64,000 nt of DNA from Nocardioides cavernae (GCF_013410035.1 NZ_JACCBW010000001.1:744001-808000), one strand, 5' to 3'; positions 8,376-16,966 are shown, numbered from the stretch's first letter. Notes: generated by a model from the letters alone, not told the origin. Numbers and translations are program-made.

Positions 8376-8712
8376 GTCCGACTTCACCGAACGACTCGTC
8401 TCGGCGGTGCCTGAACTGACGTCAATTCACCGGGAGCACCTCGAGGACCAAGAGGGCGAGCTGCTCGCCTACGTGCTGATGGCAGACGTGGCGAGGTGGC
8501 TCGATGGCATGAGCCGTTCCGAGCCCCGTCGCGCGCAACAGGTGATCGACTGGCTGGAGCAGGAGTTCACCCAGGGCGACTTCGACGTCCGCAACCTGAT
8601 CGACGTCGGCATCGTCGAGATGCTTCCATCGATGCCGGAGGGAGCCGCCGTCCTGAGCAGGCTCGGGCCGGAGCTCCGGGGGCGCGCCGAGGTCGCCGGC
8701 CTGTTCGGATGA
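8365..8712 (+). CDS. Probable immunity protein to the upstream toxin
   Basis: 115-residue acidic, helical protein overlapping the end of the toxin-like gene by 11 bp, so the two are translationally coupled. It contains a FDVRNLIDVGIVEMLPSMPE motif similar to DUF7674-type small proteins often found beside polymorphic toxins. Low pI, small size and position argue for an immunity role; the family assignment is tentative. Confidence 0.55.
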   Translation: MTAESDFTERLVSAVPELTSIHREHLEDQEGELLAYVLMADVARWLDGMSRSEPRRAQQVIDWLEQEFTQGDFDVRNLIDVGIVEMLPSMPEGAAVLSRLGPELRGRAEVAGLFG

Positions 8713-8836
8713 CCAGCGACACTCGGGTCGCCAAGCATCTGACCGACGAGACCGACAGGCACTAGGACCGGGTCGACGAGCACCGCGGCCTCGACACGCC
8801 GGGCTCCAGCGCTGAGACCCTCCGCCCCGCCCGACC

Positions 8837-8907
8837 AACGGACCGAACGCCACCCGGTGCCAGCCCGCCACGCGTAGCCGGCGGCGGAGCACGCCGTTCG
8901 GTCCGTT
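8837..8907. repeat. Long inverted repeat in the 8713-8979 intergenic region
   Basis: AACGGACCGAACG (8837-8849) and its exact complement (8895-8907) flank a G+C-rich 45-nt loop that can itself pair further, forming a large hairpin. It may terminate the toxin-immunity operon or be a dispersed palindromic element. The remaining intergenic sequence shows no gene. Confidence 0.5.
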
Positions 8908-8979
8908 CGTCGGCGCCTGCACACGCACCGCGCCCTCCGAACCCCTGACGGACCCCCACCCACCCGCCACACTGTCCGG

Positions 8980-9711
8980 GTGCCCCGCACCCCCGCCATC
9001 GCCGCCGCGCTGGTCACCGCAGCCCTGGTGACGGCGGCCGTGGCCTGGCACCCCGCAGACCAGTTCGCGACCGTGCGCCGCGCGATCGGGCTCGGCCCCG
9101 ACCGGCCGCTGCCGGCACCGACCGTCGTGCGGGCGGGTGGGACGTACACGTGGGCGATGACGCAGCCCGGCTCGACCGATCCGGTCGGGTGGGACCCGTG
9201 CGAGGAGATCCGGTTCCGGGTCAACCCCGCGGGCGCGCCACCCGGCGGTCGGAGGCTGGTCGACGAGGCGCTGCGCCGGGTGAGCGCGGCGACCGGGCTG
9301 GCGTTCCAGGACGAGGGCGAGACCGAGGACCGGCCGTTCGCGGACGGGGTGAGGCTGTTCGGCCGGCCCGACCCGGTCGTCTTCGGGTGGGGCGACGCGG
9401 ACGAGTACCCGGAGCTCGGCGGCACGGTCGCCGGCGTCGGCGGAGGTGTCGCCGAGCGGAGCCCGGGCGGTCGGGTGAGGTACGTCAGCGGGAGCGTGGT
9501 GCTCGACGTGGAGGCGTTCACCGCTGCCAACGTCGCGCAGCAGCCGCGCGTGATGGAGGCGATCGTGCTGCACGAGGTCGCCCACGTCGTCGGGCTCGGG
9601 CACGTCAGCGAGCCGATGGAGCTGATGTACTCCGACAACACCGGTCAGGTCGAGCTCGGCCCCGGCGACCGCGAGGGACTGGCGCGGCTCGGCTCGCTCC
9701 CCTGCCGCTAG
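8980..9711 (+). CDS. Secreted matrixin-like zinc metalloprotease
   Basis: 243 residues from GTG. An N-terminal Ala-rich hydrophobic segment (residues 5-24) is a signal peptide or anchor. The metzincin site HEVAHVVGLGH (residues 198-208) gives three zinc-binding His and the catalytic Glu, and is followed by PMELMY, the Met-turn. WDPCEEIRFRVN earlier resembles the start of matrixin-like domains. It probably hydrolyses extracellular proteins. The gene ends in a 4-bp tail-to-tail overlap with the photolyase gene. Confidence 0.85.
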   Translation: MPRTPAIAAALVTAALVTAAVAWHPADQFATVRRAIGLGPDRPLPAPTVVRAGGTYTWAMTQPGSTDPVGWDPCEEIRFRVNPAGAPPGGRRLVDEALRRVSAATGLAFQDEGETEDRPFADGVRLFGRPDPVVFGWGDADEYPELGGTVAGVGGGVAERSPGGRVRYVSGSVVLDVEAFTAANVAQQPRVMEAIVLHEVAHVVGLGHVSEPMELMYSDNTGQVELGPGDREGLARLGSLPCR

Positions 9712-11180
9712 GGCGCCCGGTTGCCCCGACGGTCCTCCTGCTCGACCAGCTCGGCGAGGTCCTTCAACCGGTCGAGCCCCCGCACCGCCCGCGACATCCG
9801 GTGGTTGGCCTCGAAGGTCTCGCGGTGCCGGTCGAGGAACCACCAGTAGCCCGCGCTGAACGGGCACGCGTTCTCCCCCACCCGCACCTTCGGGTCGAAG
9901 CGGCACGACCCGCAGTGGTCGCTCATCGTGTTGATGTACGCCCCACCGGAGGTGTACGGCTTGGTCATCATCCGGCCGCCGTCCGCGTGCTGCGACATCC
10001 CGACGATGTTGGGCACCATCACCCAGTCGTAGCCGTCGACGAACGCCCGGTGGAACCAGTCGGTGACCTGCGTCGGCGCCCACCCGCGCTGGAGGGCGTA
10101 CGACCCCAGCAGCATGAGCCGCGGGATGTGGTGCACCCAGCCGTACGTCGCCACCTGGTCGAGGGTGTGCGAGAGACAGCGGGCGTCGGTCGCGTCGCCG
10201 TCGAGCTCGGCGAACCACTGCGGGATCCGCCCGGTCGCGCGCAGCCCGTTCTCGCGGCGGTAGCCGTCGCCCATGTGCCAGTAGACGTGCCAGACGTAGT
10301 CGCGCCACCCGATCACCTGGCGCACGAAGCCCTCGACGCTGGCGATCGGTGCGGCACCGCTGCGGTACGCCTCCTCCGCCCGCTCGGCGACCTCGAGCGG
10401 GTCGAGGAGCCCGAGGTTCATCGGGGCGCTGATGAGGCTGTGCGCCATCCACGGGTCGCCCTCGAGGATCGCGTCCTCGTGGGCGCCGAACTCCGGCAGC
10501 CGGTGCTCCACGAAGTGGTCCAGCGCCGCCAGTGCCTCGCGCCGGGTGGCGGGGAAGCGCCGGTCGCCGTCCCGGCCGATGAACTGCACGTCGCCGTCGC
10601 GCTCCCAGCGGTCGAGGTCCTCGCGCACCTCGGCGTCGATGTCGTCCTCCGTCGGCCACCACGGGTCGCTCACGCCGAGCGTGGTCGCGCCCTTCGGCGG
10701 TGGCTCTCGGTTGTCGTGGTCGAAGTTCCACTGGCCGCCGGCCGGGTCGCCACCGTCGACCAGGACCCCGTGGGCGAGGCGTGCCCGGCGGTAGAAGTCC
10801 TCCATCAACAGCTTGCCCCGCCGCCCGTCGGCCCAGCGCTCGAAGTCCTCGCGCGGCGTCGCGAAGCCCCGCGGCGGGAGGACGCGGCAGCCGAGCCGCT
10901 CGACCAGCCCCAGCGCGGCGTACGACGTGGGGTGCACGACCTCCACGTCGCCGTCGAGGTCACGCACCGCCTCGCCGTAGGTGTCGGCCTTCACGTACGC
11001 CAGCCGGTCGCCGAGCTGGGCCGCGCGGTGGCGCATCGCGCTGAGCACGAGGTGCGCCTTGGCCCGGTGGAAGCGTCGCCGCCGGAAGACCGACCTCGCC
11101 TCGACCATCAGCAGCGGACCGCGGTGGTCGTCGACGAAGTGCGGGCCGAGCTGGTCACCGAACAGCCAGCGGGTGGTCAT
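9708..11180 (-). CDS. FeS cluster-containing photolyase/cryptochrome (FeS-BCP, PhrB/CryB type)
   Basis: 490 residues beginning TTRWLFGDQLGPHF, as in prokaryotic (6-4) photolyases with an iron-sulfur cluster and DMRL antenna. Cysteines at 335 (DARCLSH), 423 and 426 (HCGSC) and 439 (NACPF) have the same mutual spacing as the four cluster ligands at 350, 438, 441 and 454 of Agrobacterium PhrB. Residues WVHHIPRLML and GWAPTQVTDWF lie in the FAD-binding helical domain. It repairs UV photoproducts with blue light or acts as a photoreceptor. Single gene with no obvious operon partner. Confidence 0.92.
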   Translation of the reverse strand: MTTRWLFGDQLGPHFVDDHRGPLLMVEARSVFRRRRFHRAKAHLVLSAMRHRAAQLGDRLAYVKADTYGEAVRDLDGDVEVVHPTSYAALGLVERLGCRVLPPRGFATPREDFERWADGRRGKLLMEDFYRRARLAHGVLVDGGDPAGGQWNFDHDNREPPPKGATTLGVSDPWWPTEDDIDAEVREDLDRWERDGDVQFIGRDGDRRFPATRREALAALDHFVEHRLPEFGAHEDAILEGDPWMAHSLISAPMNLGLLDPLEVAERAEEAYRSGAAPIASVEGFVRQVIGWRDYVWHVYWHMGDGYRRENGLRATGRIPQWFAELDGDATDARCLSHTLDQVATYGWVHHIPRLMLLGSYALQRGWAPTQVTDWFHRAFVDGYDWVMVPNIVGMSQHADGGRMMTKPYTSGGAYINTMSDHCGSCRFDPKVRVGENACPFSAGYWWFLDRHRETFEANHRMSRAVRGLDRLKDLAELVEQEDRRGNRAP

Positions 11181-11208
11181 GTCGCCACCCTAGGCATGCA
11201 GGCGAAGG

Positions 11209-11784
11209 TCAGTCGCCCTGCTCGGTGCGCAGCACGTCGCCGCTCTCGGCGTCGATCTCGACGGTCACCTCGTCCGGGGTGTCCTCGTCGAGCTGGACCT
11301 CCCAGACGGCGGTGCCGCCGTCCTCGGAGAGCTCGACACCCGTGACGGTGCCGTCGACCTCGCCGAGCGCTGCCTCCATGGCCGCGGCGTAGTCGACCGC
11401 GACGCCGAGCAGGCGCTCGATCTCCGCGGTGTCGTCGGCGTCCTCGTTGGTGTCCGCGTCCGGGCCGCGGGTGACGCTGGCGGCGTCGGGAGCGAGCTCG
11501 AGGTCGTTCTCGACACCGTCTGACGTCACGATCGTGACGTCCCAGCCCTGCGGGTCGCCGTCGACGGAGAAGACGGTGCCGTCGACCTCGGCGAGCGCGG
11601 TCTGGGCGGCGGTCTCGACGTCACCCTCGAGGGTCGCCGTGGTCCCGCCTTCCGTGGACGAGCTCGACGAGCTCGTGGTGGTCGTGTCGTCGCTGTCGTC
11701 GTCGCCGCAGGCCACCAGGCCGAAGGCGAGGGGCGCGAGCACGGCGGCGGTCGCGAGACGGGTGCGGCGGCTGGTGCGGGTCAT
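11209..11784 (-). CDS. Lipoprotein with PepSY-like repeats
   Basis: 191 residues from the ATG at 11784, with AGGAG upstream. The N-terminus RRTRLATAAVLAPLAFGLVACG is a lipoprotein signal with lipobox LVAC; an acidic Asp/Ser/Thr linker follows. Two related segments, each with the pattern A..EVDGTVxxVxxxxxxxWDV (about 75-120 and 140-190), look like tandem PepSY domains, small modules thought to bind or inhibit extracellular proteins. It is anchored outside the membrane. The gene stands alone and function is otherwise unknown. Confidence 0.75.
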   Translation of the reverse strand: MTRTSRRTRLATAAVLAPLAFGLVACGDDDSDDTTTTSSSSSSTEGGTTATLEGDVETAAQTALAEVDGTVFSVDGDPQGWDVTIVTSDGVENDLELAPDAASVTRGPDADTNEDADDTAEIERLLGVAVDYAAAMEAALGEVDGTVTGVELSEDGGTAVWEVQLDEDTPDEVTVEIDAESGDVLRTEQGD

Positions 11785-11873
11785 CGTGGTGCTCCTCAGG
11801 TCCGAGTTCTCAAACGCCACCGACTCTCGCCGAACGCCCGCTAACGCCGCCGCCGGGCAACCTCAACGGCTCG

Positions 11874-12374
11874 CTAAGTCTTCAGCAGACCCTTCACGTA
11901 AGCCGCCTGTCCGAGGTGCTGGAGGCAGTCGCCGATGATGCTGACGAGCCGGACTCCCGCGGTGACCGGCGGGTCCCAGCGCTGGTCGACCTCCCGCTCG
12001 AGCTCGCGCTCGTCGACGGTCTGGAGGTAGCGGGCCGTCGCCAGCGTGACCTCGTGGTGGTAGCCGAGCAGGGCCTCGAGGTCGGTGATCCGGATCGCGT
12101 CGACCTGCTCGGTGGTGTGGCCGAAGCCGATGTCGTCGGTCCCGTTGGGCAGGCCGACCCTGGCCTGCCACTCCTCCCACACCTGCGGCTGCTGCGCGAG
12201 GTCGGCGACGTGGTCGTCCTGCACCCTCGCGAGGTGCCAGAGCAACCAGCCGATCGAGTTGCCGGTGCCGTCAGGCCGGTGCGCGAGCGTCTCCTCGTCG
12301 AGGCCGTCGGCGACGCCGTCGTAGAGCTCGGTGGTGCGGCCGAACGCCTCGGTCAGCACGCCGCGTACGTCCAT
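11874..12374 (-). CDS. DinB/DUF664 family protein (mycothiol-dependent enzyme fold)
   Basis: 166 residues. The N-terminal LTEAFGRTTELYDGVADGLDEETL and WLLWHLARVQDDHVADL, plus H in LGYHHEV and DCLQHLGQAAYVKG at the end, fit the four-helix metal-binding DinB_2/DUF664 fold with a conserved His triad (H67-, H-, H- positions). Actinobacterial members include mycothiol S-transferases and maleylpyruvate isomerases. The next minus-strand gene upstream ends 4 bp away, so they are co-transcribed. Confidence 0.78.
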   Translation of the reverse strand: MDVRGVLTEAFGRTTELYDGVADGLDEETLAHRPDGTGNSIGWLLWHLARVQDDHVADLAQQPQVWEEWQARVGLPNGTDDIGFGHTTEQVDAIRITDLEALLGYHHEVTLATARYLQTVDERELEREVDQRWDPPVTAGVRLVSIIGDCLQHLGQAAYVKGLLKT

Positions 12375-12378
12375 CGGC

Positions 12379-12618
12379 TCAGCCCACCGGCGACGCGGAG
12401 CGCACCTGCGGCGCGGACGACTGCTCGTCCTTCATCTGGTCGATCTCGGCCAGGATGCGGGCCTTCTCGTCGTCGCTGATCGTCACCTGCGCCTTGGCGA
12501 GACCCTCGTCGAGCTGCTGCGCGATGGTGCTGTCCTCGGCGCTGTACTGCCAGGAGCTCACCTCGTCCACGACCCGCTGCGCTGCCTCGATCGCTGCCTG
12601 CTTCACCTCGTCGGTCAT
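12379..12618 (-). CDS. Small acidic hypothetical protein
   Basis: 79 residues, MTDEVKQAAIEAAQRVVDEVSSW, wholly helical and rich in Glu, Gln and Ala, with a disordered C-terminal tail. No family is recognised. It ends 4 bp before the DinB-like gene on the same strand, which supports it being a real, co-transcribed gene. Confidence 0.6.
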   Translation of the reverse strand: MTDEVKQAAIEAAQRVVDEVSSWQYSAEDSTIAQQLDEGLAKAQVTISDDEKARILAEIDQMKDEQSSAPQVRSASPVG

Positions 12619-12669
12619 GCGCCCACGCTAGCCAGCCGCTCCGACAGGACAAGGCCCATCGGGGTGTGG

Positions 12670-13794
12670 TCATGTCGTCGACAGCGTCCAGAACGCCTTG
12701 AGCAGGTCCTCGATCCCCGGTGCCCCCAGCACGACCTGCGTCAGCAGCACGGCGACGGTGCCCGTGGCGGGGTGGACGTACGCCGAGGTACCGGTGCCGC
12801 CGACCCAGCCGTAGCGGCCGATCTCGTTCCACGGTTCGATCAGCGCGGTGTCGACGCCGCCGCCGTAGCCCCACCCCTGGCCGTCGAGGAACCACCCACC
12901 CAGCTCGCGCTGCGCCTCGGTGATGTGGTCGGTCGTCATCTGCCGCACCGACTCCGGGCTGAGCACGTTGCCGCCGCCGGCGAGGAGCATGCGACCGAAG
13001 GCGAGCCAGTCGTCGACGGTGGTGACGAGCCCGCCCGATCCGGACGCGAACGCCGGCGTACGGACGTAGTAGCCGTTGGGCTCGTCGCTCACCCGCAGCC
13101 CGCCGTCGCCGGCCTGGTAGAGGGTGGTGAACCGGTCGACGCGGTCGGCCGGGACGTGGAACCCCGTGTCGTCCATCCCGAGCGGCCGGAGGACCCGGTC
13201 GGCCACGACGTCGGCGTACGGCCGGCCGGCCGCTCGTGAGGCAAGGACGCCGAGCGCGTCGTACGCGGCGTTGTAGGTCCACCCCTCCCCCGGCTGGTGC
13301 ATCAGCGGGATCTCGCCGAGCCGGCGCATCCACTCGTCGGGCTCCGGGACCGCCTGCACGTCCTCGTCGGCCTGGCCGAGGCGCTCCGTCAGCAGCGCGG
13401 GGACCGGCGAGTCCCAGGTGCAGAAGCCGTGCCCGGCCGTGCCCGAGAGGAGGTGTCGGGCCGTGACCGGTCGTTCGCACGCGACGGTGTCGTCGAGCTG
13501 GCTCTCCCGCGTCCGCAGCACCCGCGGCTCGGCGAGCTCGGGCAGCAGGTCGCCGACGGGGGCGTCGAGGTCGACCAGCCGGTCCTCGACCAGCGACATG
13601 ACGACCGCGGCGGTGACCGGCTTGGTGATCGAGGCCGCGCGGAAGATCGAGTCCCGCGCCATCGGCCTGCCGCTGGAGTCCTGGGTGCCCAGCGCCACGA
13701 CCTCGACGTCGTCACCGCGCGCCACGAGCGCGACGAGCCCGGGGACCTGCCCGGTGTCGACGAACGGTCGCAGCCCCGCCTCGAGACCAGTCAT
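12670..13794 (-). CDS. Serine hydrolase of the beta-lactamase/transpeptidase fold
   Basis: 374 residues of the class C beta-lactamase-related family (EstB / D-aminopeptidase-like). Active-site SITK at residues 55-58 supplies Ser and Lys; YNAAYDALG near 175 is the Tyr-containing second motif; GWVGGTGTSAYVHPATG near the end is the third-strand motif with His/Gly instead of KTG. No signal peptide, so a cytoplasmic esterase or peptidase is likeliest. It is a single minus-strand gene. Confidence 0.85.
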   Translation of the reverse strand: MTGLEAGLRPFVDTGQVPGLVALVARGDDVEVVALGTQDSSGRPMARDSIFRAASITKPVTAAVVMSLVEDRLVDLDAPVGDLLPELAEPRVLRTRESQLDDTVACERPVTARHLLSGTAGHGFCTWDSPVPALLTERLGQADEDVQAVPEPDEWMRRLGEIPLMHQPGEGWTYNAAYDALGVLASRAAGRPYADVVADRVLRPLGMDDTGFHVPADRVDRFTTLYQAGDGGLRVSDEPNGYYVRTPAFASGSGGLVTTVDDWLAFGRMLLAGGGNVLSPESVRQMTTDHITEAQRELGGWFLDGQGWGYGGGVDTALIEPWNEIGRYGWVGGTGTSAYVHPATGTVAVLLTQVVLGAPGIEDLLKAFWTLSTT

Positions 13795-13824
13795 GGACCG
13801 ACGGTACGCCTCGGTGCCGCAGAC

Positions 13825-14043
13825 CTACAGGTGGTGCAGCTTGGCGTAGGGGCTCGTGATCCGGAGCGTGCGCTCGCCGAAGTCCACGCTGACCGCATGC
13901 GCCTCGACGTTGACCACCCGGCCGAGGCCGTAGAGGTCGTGGGTGACGCGGTCCTCCTTCGCGAAGGTCTCGATGACCGGCTCAGCGGCGGCCTTGAACG
14001 GGCTGCTGCTCTGTCGCTTGCGGTTGTTCTCGGAGGTGTTCAT
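13825..14043 (-). CDS. Small PcrA/CarD Tudor-like domain protein
   Basis: 72 residues. After a basic N-terminus, residues 30-72 read EDRVTHDLYGLGRVVNVEA, VSVDFGERTLRI, SPYAKLHHL. This is the short beta-barrel seen at the C-terminus of UvrD/PcrA helicases and related to CarD/KOW modules that bind RNA polymerase. Stand-alone versions are widespread in actinobacteria without a settled function. It is separated from the divergent kinase locus by a short promoter region. Confidence 0.7.
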   Translation of the reverse strand: MNTSENNRKRQSSSPFKAAAEPVIETFAKEDRVTHDLYGLGRVVNVEAHAVSVDFGERTLRITSPYAKLHHL

Positions 14044-14100
14044 ATGGACCCATCATCCGCCGTGGGTGGTCAGGTCGCCCAGTCTTCAGTGACATCTCCC

Positions 14101-14147
14101 TACGATCGTGGGGTGAGCACCCCCCACATCGTCGTCGTCGCCCGGTA
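14101..14147 (+). promoter_or_regulatory. Leaderless promoter and 11-codon leader ORF before the kinase
   Basis: TACGAT at 14101-14106 is a good -10 element, and a GTG lies 6 nt further on at 14113, the spacing of actinobacterial leaderless transcripts. That GTG opens an 11-codon frame (STPHIVVVAR after the start) ending with TAG at 14146-14148, whose last base is the first base of the kinase GTG start. The kinase would then be translated by termination-reinitiation after a tiny leader. Confidence 0.5.
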
Positions 14148-14768
14148 GTGCAGGAATCGCTGGTCGACCGCGCATCGGCCCTCCTCGAGCGTCCCGGGCG
14201 CGCGGTCCTGGGCATCACCGGCGCGCCCGGCGCCGGGAAGTCGACCCTCGCTGCTGCGCTCCTCGCGGCGCTCGGACCCGACGTGGGGCACCTGCCGATG
14301 GACGGCTTCCACCTCGCTGACGTCCAGCTCGACCGGCTCGGGCTGCGGGACCGCAAGGGTGCGCCGGAGACGTTCGATGTCGACGGCTACGTCGCGGCGC
14401 TGGCCCGCCTGCAGTCCGCACCGGACCGGGTCCTCTACGTCCCCGGCTTTGAGCGCGACCTCGAGCAGCCGATCGCGGCCGCGCTCGCGATCCCGCCGTC
14501 GGCGCGGCTGGTGCTCACCGAGGGCAACTACCTCTTGCTCCCCACCGACGGGTGGGAGCGCGTACGCCCGCTGCTGGCGGAGGTGTGGTTCGTCGAGGTC
14601 GACGACGACGTCCGTCGCGAGCGGCTGGTCCGCCGGCACGAGCAGTTCGGGAAGTCGCCCGAGGCCGCCCGCGAGTGGGTCGAGCGGAGCGACGAGGCCA
14701 ACGCCGCGCTCGTCGCAGCGACCCGGGACCGTGCCGACCTCGTCATCGGGACGGAGGCCGCGGCATGA
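14148..14768 (+). CDS. Uridine kinase-like P-loop nucleoside/sugar kinase
   Basis: 206 residues from GTG at 14148. Walker A GAPGAGKS at residues 25-32, PMDGFHLADVQLDRLGLRDRKGAPETFD (the uridine kinase / phosphoribulokinase signature region), YLPGFERDLEQP-like segment and VLTEGNYLL, RLVRRHEQFGKSPEAAREW lid region. It phosphorylates a nucleoside or sugar with ATP; the PanK/URK-like group has varied substrates (fructose, nicotinate riboside, uridine). The next gene overlaps by 4 bp (ATGA), so the two are co-translated. Confidence 0.85.
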   Translation: MQESLVDRASALLERPGRAVLGITGAPGAGKSTLAAALLAALGPDVGHLPMDGFHLADVQLDRLGLRDRKGAPETFDVDGYVAALARLQSAPDRVLYVPGFERDLEQPIAAALAIPPSARLVLTEGNYLLLPTDGWERVRPLLAEVWFVEVDDDVRRERLVRRHEQFGKSPEAAREWVERSDEANAALVAATRDRADLVIGTEAAA

Positions 14769-15154
14769 GCGAGCGCAACGTCCTCGGCGGCGAGCTGGAG
14801 GCCTGCGGCACCGACCCGATGACGGGCTTCCACCGCGACGGAACCTGCACGGTCGGCCCGCACGACGTCGGCCTGCACGCGGTCTGCGCGGTGATGACCG
14901 AGGAGTTCCTCGCCCACCAGCGCGCGGTCGGCAACGACCTGTCCACCCCGCGCCCGGAGTGGCACTTCCCCGGCCTCGTCCCGGGTGACCGCTGGTGCGT
15001 CGTCGCGGCGCGGTGGCTGCAGGCGTACGCCGCGGGCGTCGCGGCGCCGGTCGTGCTGGCCGCGACCTCGGAGCGGGCGCTCGAGGTGGTCCCGCTGGAG
15101 GTGCTCGAGGCGCACTCGGTGGACGTACCCCCTGACCTCAGCGGCCTGGACTGA
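14765..15154 (+). CDS. DUF2237 family protein
   Basis: 129 residues: NVLGGELEACGTDPMTGFHRDGTCTVGPHDVGLHAVCAVMTEEFL, then STPRPEWHFPGLVPGDRWCVVAARW and a C-terminal LEVVPLEVLEAHSVD. This is the full conserved pattern of DUF2237, with three conserved Cys and His that might bind metal. The family has no proven function. Its ATG overlaps the kinase stop codon, so both products probably act in one process. Confidence 0.85.
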   Translation: MSERNVLGGELEACGTDPMTGFHRDGTCTVGPHDVGLHAVCAVMTEEFLAHQRAVGNDLSTPRPEWHFPGLVPGDRWCVVAARWLQAYAAGVAAPVVLAATSERALEVVPLEVLEAHSVDVPPDLSGLD

Positions 15155-15158
15155 CGAC

Positions 15159-15893
15159 CTAGCGGTGGGCGCCCTGGTGGCGGGGGTCCACGTCGCGCCT
15201 GATCCTGACGGGCTTCATGTCCCGGTCGTCCTTGTCGGTGACCGAGACGTAGCCCTGCGTCACCCAGTCGGCCGTGTCCTGCACGCTCCCGCTCAGCACG
15301 AGGAGTGCACCCAGGACGAGCTCGAGCAGGGCGACCGTGAAGAGCACCGGACGGGCCTGCTTCCGTCGTTCGGGCTGCCGCTTCGTGCGCGCCCGCATGC
15401 TCGTGACGCTGAGGTGACGGTGGCGGGACTGGGCCTCGATCGCCGCCACGCAGCGTCGCACGTCGTCATCGCTGAGGCGGTGCGGGAGTGAGCGCAGCTT
15501 GAGCAGCACGGTCGACGACGAGCAGACCAGCACGTCGCGCGCCCACGCGGACAGCGGGGCTCCGTCGAAGCAGACGACCGGGAAGCAGCGACCCGGCACC
15601 ACGCCTTGGACGGCGATCGCAGCGCGTGCGGCGAGGTCGACGGCCTGCTCCCGGCTCTGGCCGTCCTGCGTCAGCACGCCGTCGCGGACCTCGATGGTGC
15701 CGTCCCAGCTCTCGGCCTCGATGACGAACACGCCGGCCGGACCGACGACGACGTGGTCGATCGTGACCCCCGGGCGGCCGCGCCACGGGACGTCGTGGAA
15801 GACGAACCAGCCCTCCGGGAGTCGCCTCAGGGCACGCGCGACCTCCGCCTCGCTCCCGGCGCCGCGCTGGTGCGTCGCGATCCCTGCCCCCAC
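15159..15893 (-). CDS. NERD domain membrane protein
   Basis: 244 residues from GTG. Residues 10-120 form a nuclease-related (NERD) domain: GSEAEVARALRRLPEGWFVFHDV, TIDHVVVGPAGVFVIEAESW, with the D...E..E/S pattern of PD-(D/E)XK-like folds (EAESW replaces the usual ExK, so catalysis is doubtful). A single transmembrane helix follows at about 187-205 (VLFTVALLELVLGALLVLSG). Function unknown; NERD proteins are linked to DNA processing. Single gene. Confidence 0.78.
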   Translation of the reverse strand: MGAGIATHQRGAGSEAEVARALRRLPEGWFVFHDVPWRGRPGVTIDHVVVGPAGVFVIEAESWDGTIEVRDGVLTQDGQSREQAVDLAARAAIAVQGVVPGRCFPVVCFDGAPLSAWARDVLVCSSSTVLLKLRSLPHRLSDDDVRRCVAAIEAQSRHRHLSVTSMRARTKRQPERRKQARPVLFTVALLELVLGALLVLSGSVQDTADWVTQGYVSVTDKDDRDMKPVRIRRDVDPRHQGAHR

Positions 15894-16018
15894 CCGAGCA
15901 GGCTAGGCAGGATTCCGGATTCCCGTGGGCGAATGGCCCGATGTGCCCAGGTGAGGTCTCGACCCCGCCGGGGCGAGACGCACGCCGGGACCAGCGACCC
16001 GTCCGGGAGGATGCCCCA

Positions 16019-16672
16019 GTGCGCATCGGGACCTGGAACCTTGCCGGCCGATGGACCGACGGCCACCGCTCGCTCCTGCTCGATGCCGACTGCGACGTGT
16101 GGCTCCTCACCGAGGTCCACACGGGGACGAGCCTCCCCGGGTACGCCCTGCACCGCACTCAGGCCTGGTGTGCGCCCGGGCACCACTGGGCCGCGATAGC
16201 GTCACGACTGCCGATGGCGTCGATCCCCGACCCGCACCCAGCGAGCGCGGCAGCGCAGATCGGCGCGACGACGTACGTCAGCTCGGTCCTGCCGTGGCGG
16301 GCGGCTCGGACCGGGCCCGTGTGGGCGGGCGACGGGCACGCCAACAAGACGCGGCAGGCGGTGGACGCCCTGGTGCTGCGCCTCCGTCCCGCAGCGCGCC
16401 TCGTCTGGGGCGGCGACTGGAACCACGCGCTCTCCGGTCGAGAGGTCGCCGGGTCGAAGGCCGGCCGCGCGTCCCTGCTCGAGGCCATCCCGACGTTGGG
16501 GCTCGACGTGCCGACTGCCGACCTGCCCCACGCCGCGGACGGGTTGCTGAGCATCGACCACGTCGCCGTGCCCGCCGGTCGTGGTTCGGACGCGCATCGG
16601 GTCGCTGCCGAGGCGGACGGCAAGCGCCTGTCCGACCACGACGCGTACGTCGTCGAGACCGGTCAGGTGTAG
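16019..16672 (+). CDS. Endonuclease/exonuclease/phosphatase (EEP) fold protein
   Basis: 217 residues from GTG at 16019, chosen because GGGAGG sits 8 nt upstream and the fold starts at once with RIGTWNLAG. Other EEP motifs follow: LLTEVHTG (catalytic Glu), VWGGDWNHAL (GDxN), and the C-terminal SIDHVAVP and LSDHDAYV (SDH). Family members are metal-dependent phosphodiesterases acting on DNA, lipids or nucleotides; no signal peptide is seen. Upstream in-frame codons are composition artefacts. Confidence 0.82.
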   Translation: MRIGTWNLAGRWTDGHRSLLLDADCDVWLLTEVHTGTSLPGYALHRTQAWCAPGHHWAAIASRLPMASIPDPHPASAAAQIGATTYVSSVLPWRAARTGPVWAGDGHANKTRQAVDALVLRLRPAARLVWGGDWNHALSGREVAGSKAGRASLLEAIPTLGLDVPTADLPHAADGLLSIDHVAVPAGRGSDAHRVAAEADGKRLSDHDAYVVETGQV

Positions 16673-16684
16673 CGCGACCTCAGG

Positions 16685-16966
16685 TCACGCCTTCTCGCAG
16701 GCGATGCCGTCCTTGTCGCGGTCCAGGCCGCCGTTGGCGCGGACGGCGGTGTTGTAGAGCGCGGTGTCGCGACGGAAGTTCGTGACCGGCGTGCCGGACG
16801 TCTTGTCACGGGCATTCGCCCGGCCGACGCCGTGCGGCAGGCGCTTGTTGACCGTCGTGCAGTTCTGCCACTGGGCGGGGACAGCCGCCTGGGCCGGAGC
16901 GATGACGACCAGGGCCGGTGCCGTGATGGTGATGCAGGCGATGGCGCCCACGAGTGACCTACGCAA
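16685..16966 (-). CDS. Secreted Excalibur calcium-binding domain protein
   Basis: About 93 residues, from a TTG at 16966 placed 4 nt after a strong AGGAGG. A signal peptide (LVGAIACITITAPALVVIAPAQA) is followed by QWQNCTTVNKRLPHGVGR and ends DRDKDGIACEKA, the Excalibur motif DxDxDGxxCE that binds calcium. Such proteins are extracellular and often accompany nucleases or cell-wall proteins. An ATG further upstream in frame is possible but the ribosome site favours TTG. Confidence 0.82.
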   Translation of the reverse strand: MRRSLVGAIACITITAPALVVIAPAQAAVPAQWQNCTTVNKRLPHGVGRANARDKTSGTPVTNFRRDTALYNTAVRANGGLDRDKDGIACEKA

